A program made the translations under genes and the position numbers. Positions 28,260 through 36,549 of a stretch of 64,000 bases of DNA are shown in pieces. The stretch is taken from contig NZ_JABFCS010000001.1 of NCBI RefSeq assembly GCF_013087525.1, forward strand, positions 1,860,001 through 1,924,000, given 5' to 3'. The DNA is from Ramlibacter montanisoli (GTDB lineage: Bacteria > Pseudomonadota > Gammaproteobacteria > Burkholderiales > Burkholderiaceae_C). The notes beneath the pieces were generated by a model. It was not told the DNA's origin. It ran no database searches and saw nothing but the letters and a program-made list of their open reading frames with translations. Each line of letters opens with the position of its first letter. The stretch's first letter is position 1.

Positions 28260-28748
28260 CTAAACCCGCGCGCTGCGCGCTTCAAGCGGGCGGACCTCCC
28301 CGGGCGGATGAACCCGGAAATCGAGCAGGCGCGTGGCCAGCACGGTTTCGGCGAGGAAGCACAGGAGCGCCGCGAGGAAGCACACCACCCCGAGCAGGAA
28401 GCTGCCGACGGCCCACCGGCTGATCTGGATGCCGCCGGCCTCGCCCAGGAACAGCACGATGATGGTCACGCCGATCAGGAAGCCGCAGCTGGTAAGCAGC
28501 GCGATGCAGCCGTTGGCGAGCATGCCGCGCACGCGCAGCTGCTGCAGCTCGCGCTGCGAGCGGGCCAGCCAGGCGGCGTCGGTGGAGCCGCGCGCGCGGT
28601 CCTCCACCAGCCGGGCGCGGTCGATGATGCGCGCCAGCCGGCCGGCCACCGCGGCGATCATGCCGGACACCGCCGTGAGCAGGAACACGGGCGCCACGGC
28701 CAGCTGGATGCCGTGGGTGATGGAGGAGGCTTCGAGGGGGAAGGCCAT
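28260..28748 (-). CDS. DUF2721 family membrane protein
   Basis: A 162-residue protein with three predicted membrane helices. The first is near VAPVFLLTAVSGMIAAVAG, with a basic-acidic cytoplasmic segment RIIDRARLVEDR that is the family hallmark. Two further helices follow residue 80. The function is unknown. It is 36 bases upstream of the FHA gene on the same strand and may share a transcript. Confidence 0.75.
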   Translation of the reverse strand: MAFPLEASSITHGIQLAVAPVFLLTAVSGMIAAVAGRLARIIDRARLVEDRARGSTDAAWLARSQRELQQLRVRGMLANGCIALLTSCGFLIGVTIIVLFLGEAGGIQISRWAVGSFLLGVVCFLAALLCFLAETVLATRLLDFRVHPPGEVRPLEARSARV

Positions 28749-28795
28749 GGCCGCGGATTATCGCGGCCCGGCGCGGCGCGGCGCGCCGGCGCACT

Positions 28796-29344
28796 TCAGA
28801 TGTAGCCCACCACCAGCGGTGCGTGGCGCAGGTGCAGCGCCAGGCCCAGGGCGGCCATGTGGTCGCCGTTGCGCGAGAGGATGCGTTCGGCCAGCGGCAG
28901 GAACACCACTTCCTCGTAGCGCGCGTGGCGCAGGACCTTGCGCACGATCTCTTCCATCATCTCGGCGTCCACCTCGGGCGAGCTGCCCCTGGCGGCGGCG
29001 CGGATCGAGGGCTCGATCTGCTTCCACAGCGCTTCGACCGTGCGGTGCTCGCTGGTCAGGCGCTCGATGATCGGGCGCACGCGCTCCTTCTCCGCCGCGT
29101 TGCAGGCCAGCAGCACGGCGGGGAAGAGTTCGGCTTCCTCCTCGGCGTGGTGCGGCAGCAGGGTGTTGCGAAACAGGTCCAGCGTGTCGGCGGCCGTCTG
29201 GCGCGCGCGGTTGGCCGCCTCCACCAGCTCCGGCAGGCGAGCGGAGACCTCCAGCTGCGACACGATGCCCAGGTGGGCGCGCGTGAAGTTCGTCAGCGGC
29301 AGTTCGGCTTCCCTCGGGGATACGTCGGTGAATTCGATGGGCAT
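28796..29344 (-). CDS. hemerythrin HHE domain protein
   Basis: Four-helix diiron protein of 182 residues, probably binding O2 or NO, or repairing iron-sulfur centres. Ligand-type residues are seen in FTRAHLGIV, LLPHHAEEEAELFP, LTSEHRTVE and RHARYEEVVFLPLAERIL. The last motif carries glutamates where classic hemerythrins have histidine. Start at ATG 29344. It is divergent from a universal stress protein with a shared FNR-type palindrome between them, which suggests induction at low oxygen or under nitrosative stress (inference). Confidence 0.8.
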   Translation of the reverse strand: MPIEFTDVSPREAELPLTNFTRAHLGIVSQLEVSARLPELVEAANRARQTAADTLDLFRNTLLPHHAEEEAELFPAVLLACNAAEKERVRPIIERLTSEHRTVEALWKQIEPSIRAAARGSSPEVDAEMMEEIVRKVLRHARYEEVVFLPLAERILSRNGDHMAALGLALHLRHAPLVVGYI

Positions 29345-29396
29345 GGGTGCTCCACACTCTGATCTCGCAATCTTGCCCCCACGGCCGGCGGGGCAA

Positions 29397-29410
29397 TTGA
29401 CCCACGTCAA
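29397..29410. promoter_or_regulatory. FNR/Dnr-type palindrome between hemerythrin and usp
   Basis: TTGACCCACGTCAA is a perfect TTGAC-N4-GTCAA inverted repeat, one base per arm away from the FNR consensus TTGAT-N4-ATCAA. It lies 53 bases before the hemerythrin ATG and 60 bases before the usp ATG, both oxygen- or stress-linked gene types. Confidence 0.6.
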
Positions 29411-29469
29411 CCGGTGCGCGCAGCGTCGATTGCACGATGGCGGGCATGCAACCACTGGAGAGTTCCACC

Positions 29470-29907
29470 ATGTTCCAGCACATCCTCCTCGCCACCGACG
29501 GCTCTCCCGCCTCCGAGCACGCCGCGCAGCTCGCCGTGGACCTCGCCCGCGTCCACAAGGCCAAGCTGACCGCCCTGTACGTCGTCGATCCCTATCCCTA
29601 CCTGGGCATCGGCGAAGCCAACCCCCTGGGCTTCCAGGCCTACATGTCCGCCGCCCTGCAGCATGCGGCCGACGCGCACCACAAGGTCATGGTCCTGTGC
29701 GACCAGGCTCCGGCCGTGCCCTTCCAGCCCCGCCTCGCGGAGGAAGTGGGAGCCGCTTCCGGCATCGTGCAATCCGCGAAGAACGTGGAAGCCGACCTGA
29801 TCGTGGTGGGTTCGCACGGCCGCACCGGCGTCGCCCGCCTGATGCTGGGAAGCGTCGCCAGCAAGGTGGTCGCGGAGTCGCCGATCCCGGTGCTGGTCGC
29901 GCGATAA
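29470..29907 (+). CDS. universal stress protein UspA family
   Basis: A 145-residue nucleotide-binding stress protein. The N-terminal strand ILLATDGSPASEHA and the ATP-binding signature GSHGRTGVARLMLGSVASKVV near the C-terminus are both complete, so it should bind ATP like the FG-type subgroup. Start at ATG 29470 with GGAGAG before it; the upstream ATG at 29437 lacks support. Divergent from the hemerythrin gene around an FNR-type site. Confidence 0.88.
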   Translation: MFQHILLATDGSPASEHAAQLAVDLARVHKAKLTALYVVDPYPYLGIGEANPLGFQAYMSAALQHAADAHHKVMVLCDQAPAVPFQPRLAEEVGAASGIVQSAKNVEADLIVVGSHGRTGVARLMLGSVASKVVAESPIPVLVAR

Positions 29908-29916
29908 GGAACTGCC

Positions 29917-30821
29917 CTAGGCCGTGACGCCGGCCCCGGCCCCCTGGAGGGTGCCGAGCAGGTCGTCCCAGCGCTGCGTGTGCTCCGCGTGCAGGCGCGT
30001 GCCCGCGTGCAGCACCGGCTGGAATTTCCATCCCCGCACCTGCTGCGCGTCGAACCAGGCGCGCGCGCGCTGGCGCACGATCCACACCGGCGTGCGCCAG
30101 GCGCCCCAGGGCTCCGCCGTGCGGGCCAGGTCCGCGCTGTCTTCCAGCGCACCCGCGGCGTAGCTCAGGAGACCGTAGCGGCGCGGCGTGGAAGGCTGGC
30201 GGGGGCCCTCGTCGAAGGTCTCGAAGGTGGTGGCGTCTTCCAGCGCCGCCGGCAGCAGCTCGCGCGCCACCAGGTGCTGGGCCAGCTCGCCGGATTCGCC
30301 GCCGCGGTGGTGCAGCACCGGGCGCAGCTCGAAGCCGGTCAGGCCGCTGCTGCGCAGGGCCTGCGCCGCCTGCGGGCCCACCACGTACTCGCCGGTCCAT
30401 TCGTCCACGTGGATGATGGCCGCTCCCGCCACCGGCTTGCTCAGGTAGATGCGCTGCGGCAACCGCACCGCCCAGCGCGGCTGGAGGTGGGATGCAGGCT
30501 CTCCTGGTGGTACGCCGCCATGGTGGCCTTGGAGTCGGCCCGGGTCTGGCCGATGGTGGCGCGACACACGGCCTCGAAGTGGCTGCAGGCCTCCAGTTCG
30601 GAGGGGCTGCACTGCAGGTCGCGCAGGAAGCTCACCGGCTCGCCTTCCGCCAGGGCCAGCAGCTTGGGCAGGACGGGGCCGCCCGCGTCGAAGAAGCGGG
30701 GGAACAGGAAGCCGACGGCCGGATTCGGCTTGGCGCCCAGCGCCTTGGCGAGGCCTTCGTCCGCGCCGAGGCGGCGGGCCAGGCCGGGGCTGCAGGGACG
30801 CAGCGCAAGCAGGATCTTCAT
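29917..30821 (-). CDS. conserved hypothetical protein, one frame break
   Basis: A soluble protein of about 300 residues with no signal peptide and no domain I recognise. The N-terminal part (MKILLALRPCSPGLARRLGA, KPNPAVGFLFPRFFDAGGP) and C-terminal part (RIYLSKPVAGAAIIHVDEW, HVDEWTGEYVVGPQAAQALR, GFELRPVLHHR, WKFQPVLHAGTRL) lie in two frames joined near 30490. The repeated phrases on ELRPVL and FQPVL suggest a duplicated beta element. It converges on usp and is divergent from the YbfB-type carrier. Confidence 0.55.
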
Positions 30822-30892
30822 GGGCCGCCATCCTAGCGGCTGGGCCGCCACGGCCGCGTCAGCCAAAGCCGCGTGCGACACTTGCGCGCCGC

Positions 30893-32130
30893 ATGAACGC
30901 CGCTTCCCCTGCCCTCCGCCCCGTCGCCCTCGCCCTGGCCGGCCTCGTCTCCCTCGCCGTCGCCATGGGGCATCGCCGCTTCGCCTTCACCCCGCTGCTG
31001 CCCGTGATGCTGGCCGAGCGCTCGGTCACGCTGGCCGGCGCCAGCCTGCTGGCCAGCGCGAACTACCTCGGCTACCTGCTGGGCGCGCTCGCCTGCACCT
31101 TCCAGCCCTGGATCTGGCGCCGCTTCGGCTGGCCGGCCACCGTCAACGGCCCGAAGATGGTCCGCGGCGGCCTGGTGGCGACGGTCCTGCTCACCCTGGG
31201 CATGGCGCTGCACCTGCCGGGGTTCTGGACCCTGCTGCGCTTCGCCGCCGGCGTGGCCAGCGCGGTGGTCTTCCTCTACACCTCCGGCTGGTGCCTGGAG
31301 CAGCTGGCCCGCCGCGAGGTGCCGGCGATGGGCGCCCTGATCTACGTCGGCCCCGGGGCCGGCATCGTGGTCAGCGGCCTGGCGGCCAGCGGGCTGGTCT
31401 GGCTGCAGGCGCCGGCCGCGGCGGGCTGGCTGACCTTCGGCGTGCTGGCGGCCTTGCTCACGGCCTCGGTGTGGCGGGTGTTCGATGCCCGCCTGGGCAT
31501 CGCTTCGCCGGGCGTGGCCGCGGGCAACGGGGCAACGGCTGCGCTGCCAGTGCGAGCCGGCGCGACGGAGATGGGCCTGCTCACGGTCGCGTATGGCATC
31601 GCCGGCATCGGCTACATCATCACCGCCACCTTCCTTCCGGTGATCGCGCGCCAGGCCCTGCCCGGCTCGGCCTGGCTGGACCTGTTCTGGCCGCTGTTCG
31701 GAGCGGGGGTGATGCTGGGCGCGATCGGCGCCTCGCGCCTGCGCGCGGCGGCGGACCTGCGGCTGCGCCTGGCCGCCTGCTATGCGATCCAGGCCGCCGG
31801 CGTCGCCGCCAGCCTGGTGAGCCCGACGCTGGCCGGCTTCGCCATCGGCAGCCTGCTGCTCGGGTTGCCGTTCACCGCGATCACCTTCTTCGCCATGCAG
31901 GAAGCCCGCAGGATCCGCGCGCAGCAGGCGACCAGCTTCATGGGCCTGCTGACGGCGATGTACGGACTGGGGCAGATCGCGCCGGGCCGCCGCTGGCGGC
32001 GTGGCTGGTGGCGCGCAGCGCGACGCCCGCGCAAGGCTTCGCGACCTCCTTGTGGATCGCCAGCGGCCTGCTGGCTGCGGGCGCCGTTCTGTACGTGGTG
32101 CTGGCCCGCGCGTTCCCGGTCGCGCGCTGA
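30893..32130 (+). CDS. YbfB/YjiJ family MFS transporter, one frame break and a scrambled motif
   Basis: Twelve-helix carrier of about 412 residues from the YbfB/YjiJ branch of the MFS. FTPLLPVML near residue 33, ANYLGYLLGAL and YIITATFLPVIAR are typical. The frame breaks near 31985, after which LVARSATPAQGFATSLWIAS and a last helix finish the protein. The family motif GIGRFAFTPLLP reads GHRRFAFTPLLP here. One base too many before CATC and one too few after it would explain this, so two compensating errors are likely. The substrate is unknown. It ends 3 bases from the convergent peptidase gene. Confidence 0.8.
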
Positions 32131-32133
32131 GCC

Positions 32134-33135
32134 TCAGCGCACCGCCACCTGGTCCGCGGGTTCCGCGACGGCCAGCGCCGGGTATGGATTCACCGCCTCG
32201 CCCTGCCACCACTTGGGCGGCGTCCCCAGCTTGAAGACCGCGAAGTGCAGGTGCGGCGCGTTCGCGGCGGAATTGCCGCTCACGCCGACGTAGCCGATCA
32301 GGTCGCCGCGGCGCACGTCCTGGCCTTCGCGCAGGTTGTCCGCGTAGCGCTGGAGGTGCGCGTAGTAATAGGCCAGCTGCGCCTTGGGGTCGAACTGGTA
32401 GATCGTCAGGCCGCCGGCCTTGCTGGTGAACAGCTTGGCGATGCGGCCGTCGTCCACCGCCACCACCGGCGTGCCCATGGGCGCCATGATGTCGATGGCC
32501 TCGTGCCTGCGCGAACCGCGGCTCTGCTCGTAGTTGTCCGAGAGCGCGGTGCGGGCGATGCCGGCCACCGGAATTTCCAGCGAACGCTGCGCGAGCAGGC
32601 GGGCGCCTTCCGGGTCGCCCGGATTGCGCACGGCCGGCAGCGCGGACACCTTGTCCTTGCGCCTGGCCGGCTCCGGCTTGGCTTCGCTGCTCCTGGCGGG
32701 GGCGTTGGCGCGGCGCTCGGTCTCCTCCAGGAAGCGCGAGAGCTCGGTGGGGGCGGCGATGCCGTCCGGGACCGGGACGGCTGCCGGCGACTGGCCCGGC
32801 TGGGCGCCCATGGCCGCCGTGTCGGGCGAACTGGCCGCGGCGAGTGCGGGATCGGCGGCCGGGGCCGGCGCCGACGCCGACGCCATCGTGTTGTCGCCCG
32901 ACGTGGTCGGCGTGGTCGTGGATTCCGTGGCGGCGACCGGCGGCGGCGTGGTGGAGTCCGCGCCAGCCACGGCCGGCGGCGTCGCGGCCGGCTGGCCGTT
33001 CATGGGCGTGCTGTCCGGCAGGGAGGACGTCGGTGCGGTGACCGTCGTGCGCGGCTCCTCGCGCACCGATACGTCGCAGGCCTGCAGGCCGAGCACGGCC
33101 AGGGCGGCGGCGAGAGGCAGCTTCCAGTGTTTCAT
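32134..33135 (-). CDS. M23 family peptidoglycan metallopeptidase-like lipoprotein
   Basis: Envelope lipoprotein of 333 residues. The signal peptide ends in LQAC, followed by a long T/P/A-rich disordered linker to about residue 185. The LytM fold then shows RRHEAIDIMAPMGTPV, where H replaces the usual first metal histidine context HxGxD, and APHLHFAVFKLG, which carries the HLH pair. The first metal motif reads HEAID rather than HxGxD, so activity is plausible but worth checking; some LytM proteins are regulators. Its ATG overlaps the L,D-transpeptidase stop (ATGA), so the two are made together. Confidence 0.85.
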   Translation of the reverse strand: MKHWKLPLAAALAVLGLQACDVSVREEPRTTVTAPTSSLPDSTPMNGQPAATPPAVAGADSTTPPPVAATESTTTPTTSGDNTMASASAPAPAADPALAAASSPDTAAMGAQPGQSPAAVPVPDGIAAPTELSRFLEETERRANAPARSSEAKPEPARRKDKVSALPAVRNPGDPEGARLLAQRSLEIPVAGIARTALSDNYEQSRGSRRHEAIDIMAPMGTPVVAVDDGRIAKLFTSKAGGLTIYQFDPKAQLAYYYAHLQRYADNLREGQDVRRGDLIGYVGVSGNSAANAPHLHFAVFKLGTPPKWWQGEAVNPYPALAVAEPADQVAVR

Positions 33136-34193
33136 GACTGCACCTCCACGCTGATGCCCTTGTCGGCGACCGTCGACAGCCGCACCACGTCCCAGTTGGT
33201 CAGGCGCACGCAGCCGCTGCTTTCGGCGCGCGACATCTGCGAGGGCTCGGCGGTGCCGTGGATGCCCAGGTGTTCCTTGTTCAGCGCCAGCCACATCACG
33301 CCCACCGGGCTGTTCGGGCCGGGCGGCAGCTTGAGCTTCTTGTCGCTCTTCGGGTTGCGCAGGAGCGCGGGGTTGTAGCTGAAGTCGGGGTTCTTCGCGT
33401 GCGCGGAGATCTGCAGCGTGCCTTCGGGCAGCGGGAATTCCTGGCCGCCGATGGTCACCGGGAAGGCGCCCATCACCTTGCCGTCGCCGCCCAGGATGTA
33501 GAGCATCTGCTCGGACTTGTCGATGCGCAGCGAGGCAGCCTTGGCAGGCATCGCGGCGGCGCGGCCGACGTCGGTGACGACGATCGCCTGCCCCGCCTGC
33601 ATGGTGCGCCCGCCGTTCAGGGCGGCGAGCAGCTTGGGGCTCATGTGGAAACGCTCGCTGATCGCCTCGGCCATGGTCTGGTAGCCCAGCGCGGGCAGTT
33701 GCGACTGCGCCTCGGGGTCGTCCTTGGGGATGGTCACGTAGGGGCCGTTGACGTCCTTGTCGGTCACCGTGTAGCTGGCGAAGGCCGGGGCCTGCTGGCC
33801 CAGCGCCTGCCAGGTCGCGGCGTCGACGATGCCGCTGGCCGGCAGGCTGCGCGAGGACTGGAAGGCGGCCAGCGCCTTCTTCATGTTGCTGCCGAAGCTG
33901 CCGTCGATCTCGCCCACCGAGAACCAGTTGCGGTCCAGCAGGACCTGCGCGCGGATCACCGCCGGCCCCTTGTCGCCCTGCTTGAGTTCCGGCGTCGACG
34001 TGTCGGCATTCAGCTGCTGGACGTGTTGTCCCGCGTCGGGCGGGAACGGCGTCGGCACCACGGCGGCGGCCTTCTTCGGCGCTGCGGCCTGCGACTTCTT
34101 GGCCGCCTGCGCCTGGACCAGCGGTGGCACGGCCAGGAAGCTCAGGGGAAGGGCCAGCGCGAGGGCGCGCAGGATCGGCGATTGTTTGTGCAT
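33132..34193 (-). CDS. L,D-transpeptidase (YkuD) with peptidoglycan-binding domain
   Basis: Periplasmic cross-linking enzyme of 353 residues. A signal peptide (LALPLSFLAVPPLVQAQA) is followed by a PG_binding_1-like domain (GPAVIRAQVLLDRNWFSVGEIDG). A LysM-like spacer and the YkuD catalytic domain come next, with HLGIHG and the nucleophile block SSGCVRLTN. Start chosen at MHKQSP (34193), two codons after another ATG. The gene is translationally coupled to the M23 lipoprotein. Together they suggest a module that cuts and re-links peptidoglycan. Confidence 0.9.
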   Translation of the reverse strand: MHKQSPILRALALALPLSFLAVPPLVQAQAAKKSQAAAPKKAAAVVPTPFPPDAGQHVQQLNADTSTPELKQGDKGPAVIRAQVLLDRNWFSVGEIDGSFGSNMKKALAAFQSSRSLPASGIVDAATWQALGQQAPAFASYTVTDKDVNGPYVTIPKDDPEAQSQLPALGYQTMAEAISERFHMSPKLLAALNGGRTMQAGQAIVVTDVGRAAAMPAKAASLRIDKSEQMLYILGGDGKVMGAFPVTIGGQEFPLPEGTLQISAHAKNPDFSYNPALLRNPKSDKKLKLPPGPNSPVGVMWLALNKEHLGIHGTAEPSQMSRAESSGCVRLTNWDVVRLSTVADKGISVEVQS

Positions 34194-34313
34194 GGGCAAG
34201 GCTCCATCGGGGCGATGCCTGACCGTAGCGTTGCGGCCGTGCTGGCCTTGTAGTCGTGCGGCGACGCGCTGGGTCGGCGCGGTCCGGCTTGCCGCGAATG
34301 CCGAGCTGGACCG

Positions 34314-35099
34314 TTACACGAAACGGACGGACAGGGGCGCCAGCGGCGCGCCGAACTCGGCGCGCCACTGCTCCCCGCGCTGCACCGGCCAGGCGTCGGT
34401 CCAGGTGCCCGTGGTCACGACGTCGCCGGGCTGCAGGTCGGTGGCACCCGGGCAATCGCGCAAGGCCGCCAGGAAGTGCGCCAGCGCATGCAGCGGGCCG
34501 TCGAGCACGTTGCTGCCCACGCCCTCGTCGATGCGCTGGTCGCCGCGGTACAGCGTGATGCGGTCGGCGGCAAGCTGCGCGTCGAAGGCGGCGGCGTCGC
34601 GCGGGAGTGCGTCCACCGGGATCCGGCGGCCCACCAGCAGGCGCGCATGCAGGCCGCTGTCGGCCACCGTGTCGGCCGCCGTGAACTTCCAGTCCGGCAT
34701 GTGCGACTGCACGATCTCGAAGCCGGGCGCGATCCATTCCACGCAGGCCAGCAGCTGGGCTAGCGTGGCGCGGGCCGGCGGCGTGGCCTTCAGCCCGAAC
34801 ACGCATTCCGGCTCGATCCGCGGCTGGCAAGTGCCGGCCAGCGAGATCTCGCCCTCGCCTTCACAGAAGTGCAGCGTGGTGTTCCACACCGTCCCCCAGA
34901 TCGGTGCGTAGACGCCATAGCGTTCCCAGATCGTGCGGTTGGTGAAGCCTATCTTGTAGCCGCGCGGCTGTTCGCCGCGGCGCAGGCGCAACTGGCGCAC
35001 GCTCAGCGCGCGTTCGTAGGCCTGGGCGACGTCGAGCCCGCAGCCCGAGGGCCAGGGCGTGGCCTCGTCGATGTGCCGAAGCAGCAGTTCCGGAGTCAT
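34314..35099 (-). CDS. 2-keto-4-pentenoate hydratase family protein
   Basis: FAH-superfamily hydratase of 261 residues, similar to MhpD/DmpE-type enzymes that add water to 2-hydroxydienoates in aromatic breakdown. GYKIGFTNRTIWERYGV near the N-terminus, RIEPECVFGL with metal-binding acids, and the C-terminal PGDVVTTGTWTDAWPVQ are typical. It is last in a four-gene operon (TctC, GST, SDR, hydratase). With no ring-cleavage dioxygenase nearby, the actual substrate is uncertain. Confidence 0.8.
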   Translation of the reverse strand: MTPELLLRHIDEATPWPSGCGLDVAQAYERALSVRQLRLRRGEQPRGYKIGFTNRTIWERYGVYAPIWGTVWNTTLHFCEGEGEISLAGTCQPRIEPECVFGLKATPPARATLAQLLACVEWIAPGFEIVQSHMPDWKFTAADTVADSGLHARLLVGRRIPVDALPRDAAAFDAQLAADRITLYRGDQRIDEGVGSNVLDGPLHALAHFLAALRDCPGATDLQPGDVVTTGTWTDAWPVQRGEQWRAEFGAPLAPLSVRFV

Positions 35100-35109
35100 G
35101 GGACGCAGC

Positions 35110-35892
35110 TTAGCGCGCCGGCCGCGCGCCCATGTGCATGCCGCTGTCGAGCATCAGCAGCTCGCCGGTGGTGGTGCGCGCGCCTTCCACCAGCCAGGTG
35201 ATCGCATCGGCCACGTCTTCCGGCGTCGAAGGACGTCCCAGCGGCGCGGTGCGTTCGTAGTTGGCGGCCAGCTTGTCGGCGGCCTCCTGGCCCACGCCGT
35301 CGACGAACCAGCGGCTGGTGATCAGGCCGGGGCAGACGGCGTTGACGCGGATCTCCGGCGCCAGCGTGCGCGCCAGGTGCAGCGTCATGGCATTGAGCGC
35401 CCCCTTGGAGGCGATGTAGGGCACCGAGGATCCGATGCCCAGCACGCCGGCGATCGAGGACACGTTGACGATGCAGCCGCGGCTGGCCTTCAGGTGCGGC
35501 ACGCAGGCGCGCGCCATCTGGAAGCTGCCGACCGTGTTGACGGAATAGATGCGCTGGAAGGCCTCGAGGTCCAGCGCATCCCAGCCCGCGGCCGCGCCGA
35601 ACACCGACACCCCGGCGTTGTTCACCAGCGCGTCGATGCGGCCCCAGCGTTCCATGGTGGTGGTGGCCAGCGCGCGGCAGTCGGCGTCCTGCGCCACGTC
35701 GGCGCGCAGCAGCAGCGTGTCGGCACCCGCGGCGCGGCAAGCCGCCTCGGACGCTTGCGCCTCGGTGGCGCTGCGCGAATAGTTGATCACCACGTTCCAG
35801 CCGCGGCCGGCCAGCTGCAGCGCCGTCGCCGCGCCGACGCCGGTGCCCGAACCGGTGACGATCGCCACCTTGCGTGATGGCTTTGCGCTCAT
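35110..35892 (-). CDS. short-chain dehydrogenase/reductase
   Basis: Classical SDR of 260 residues. The cofactor motif TGSGTGVG (near residues 14-21), NNAG and the catalytic S-Y-K set (NVSSIAG, then YIASK) are present. The exact substrate cannot be read. Its ATG overlaps the GST stop by 4 bases and it is followed after 10 bases by the hydratase, so it belongs to the same catabolic operon. Confidence 0.85.
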   Translation of the reverse strand: MSAKPSRKVAIVTGSGTGVGAATALQLAGRGWNVVINYSRSATEAQASEAACRAAGADTLLLRADVAQDADCRALATTTMERWGRIDALVNNAGVSVFGAAAGWDALDLEAFQRIYSVNTVGSFQMARACVPHLKASRGCIVNVSSIAGVLGIGSSVPYIASKGALNAMTLHLARTLAPEIRVNAVCPGLITSRWFVDGVGQEAADKLAANYERTAPLGRPSTPEDVADAITWLVEGARTTTGELLMLDSGMHMGARPAR

Positions 35893-36536
35893 GGCCTGGC
35901 CTGCATCGCGGCCTTGCGGTCGGCCACCACCTTCTGGGCCGCGGGACGTTCGCCGATGAACTTGACGTAGGGCTTGTAGTCGATGCCGGCGGCCAGCAGC
36001 AGGTCCTCGCCATAGACGGCCTTGGTCGCCATGCCCACCAGCGGCAGGTCGGCGAAGGCGGAGCAGTCGGCCATGGTGAAGGTGTCGCCGGCTGCATAAG
36101 GGGCGAGCTTGAGGATGCGCTTGAGGCCCGCGATCTTCTGCTCCACTTCCTTGCGGATGCGCGCCGCATTGCTTTCGGACAACGGCGCGGCGCCGAAGAA
36201 GGCGACGCCGTACAGCTGGCGCGCGGCCATCTCCAGGTGCCAGTCGAGGAAGGTCACCAGCTCGCGCACCTTGGCGGCCGCGAACGGGTCCTTGGGCAGC
36301 AGCGGCGGCTGGGGATGCGTGGCCTCGATGTATTCCAGCAGCACCTGGCTTTCGGCCACGCAGCCCTGCTCCGCGGTCAGGAAGGGGATCTTGCCCATGG
36401 GCGAGAACGCCAGCAGCGCCTCGTCCTTGTCGCGGAAGTTCACCAGCCTTTCCTCGAAGGGCACGCCCTTCTCCAGCAGCGCGAGCTTGACCTTGTTGTG
36501 GTAGTTGCTGATCGGCGAGCCGTGCAGGGTGAGCAT
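35889..36536 (-). CDS. glutathione S-transferase family protein
   Basis: A 215-residue GST. The thioredoxin-like N-terminal domain starts MLTLHGSPISNYHNKVKLAL and contains the cis-proline block GKIPFL and the ESQVLLEYIE glutathione site. The helical C-terminal domain includes GDTFTMADCSAFADLPL, the conserved N-capping box. It sits between TctC and SDR in the operon and may act in ring-cleavage or thioether chemistry, by analogy with similar clusters. Confidence 0.85.
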   Translation of the reverse strand: MLTLHGSPISNYHNKVKLALLEKGVPFEERLVNFRDKDEALLAFSPMGKIPFLTAEQGCVAESQVLLEYIEATHPQPPLLPKDPFAAAKVRELVTFLDWHLEMAARQLYGVAFFGAAPLSESNAARIRKEVEQKIAGLKRILKLAPYAAGDTFTMADCSAFADLPLVGMATKAVYGEDLLLAAGIDYKPYVKFIGERPAAQKVVADRKAAMQARP

Positions 36537-36549
36537 CGTGCGTCCTTCC

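Noticed and set aside
32134..33130. Long minus-strand frame continuing upstream of the M23 gene to 34830
   Set aside because: Only the part after ATG 33135 codes for the lipoprotein; the rest is the shadow of the L,D-transpeptidase and hydratase genes.
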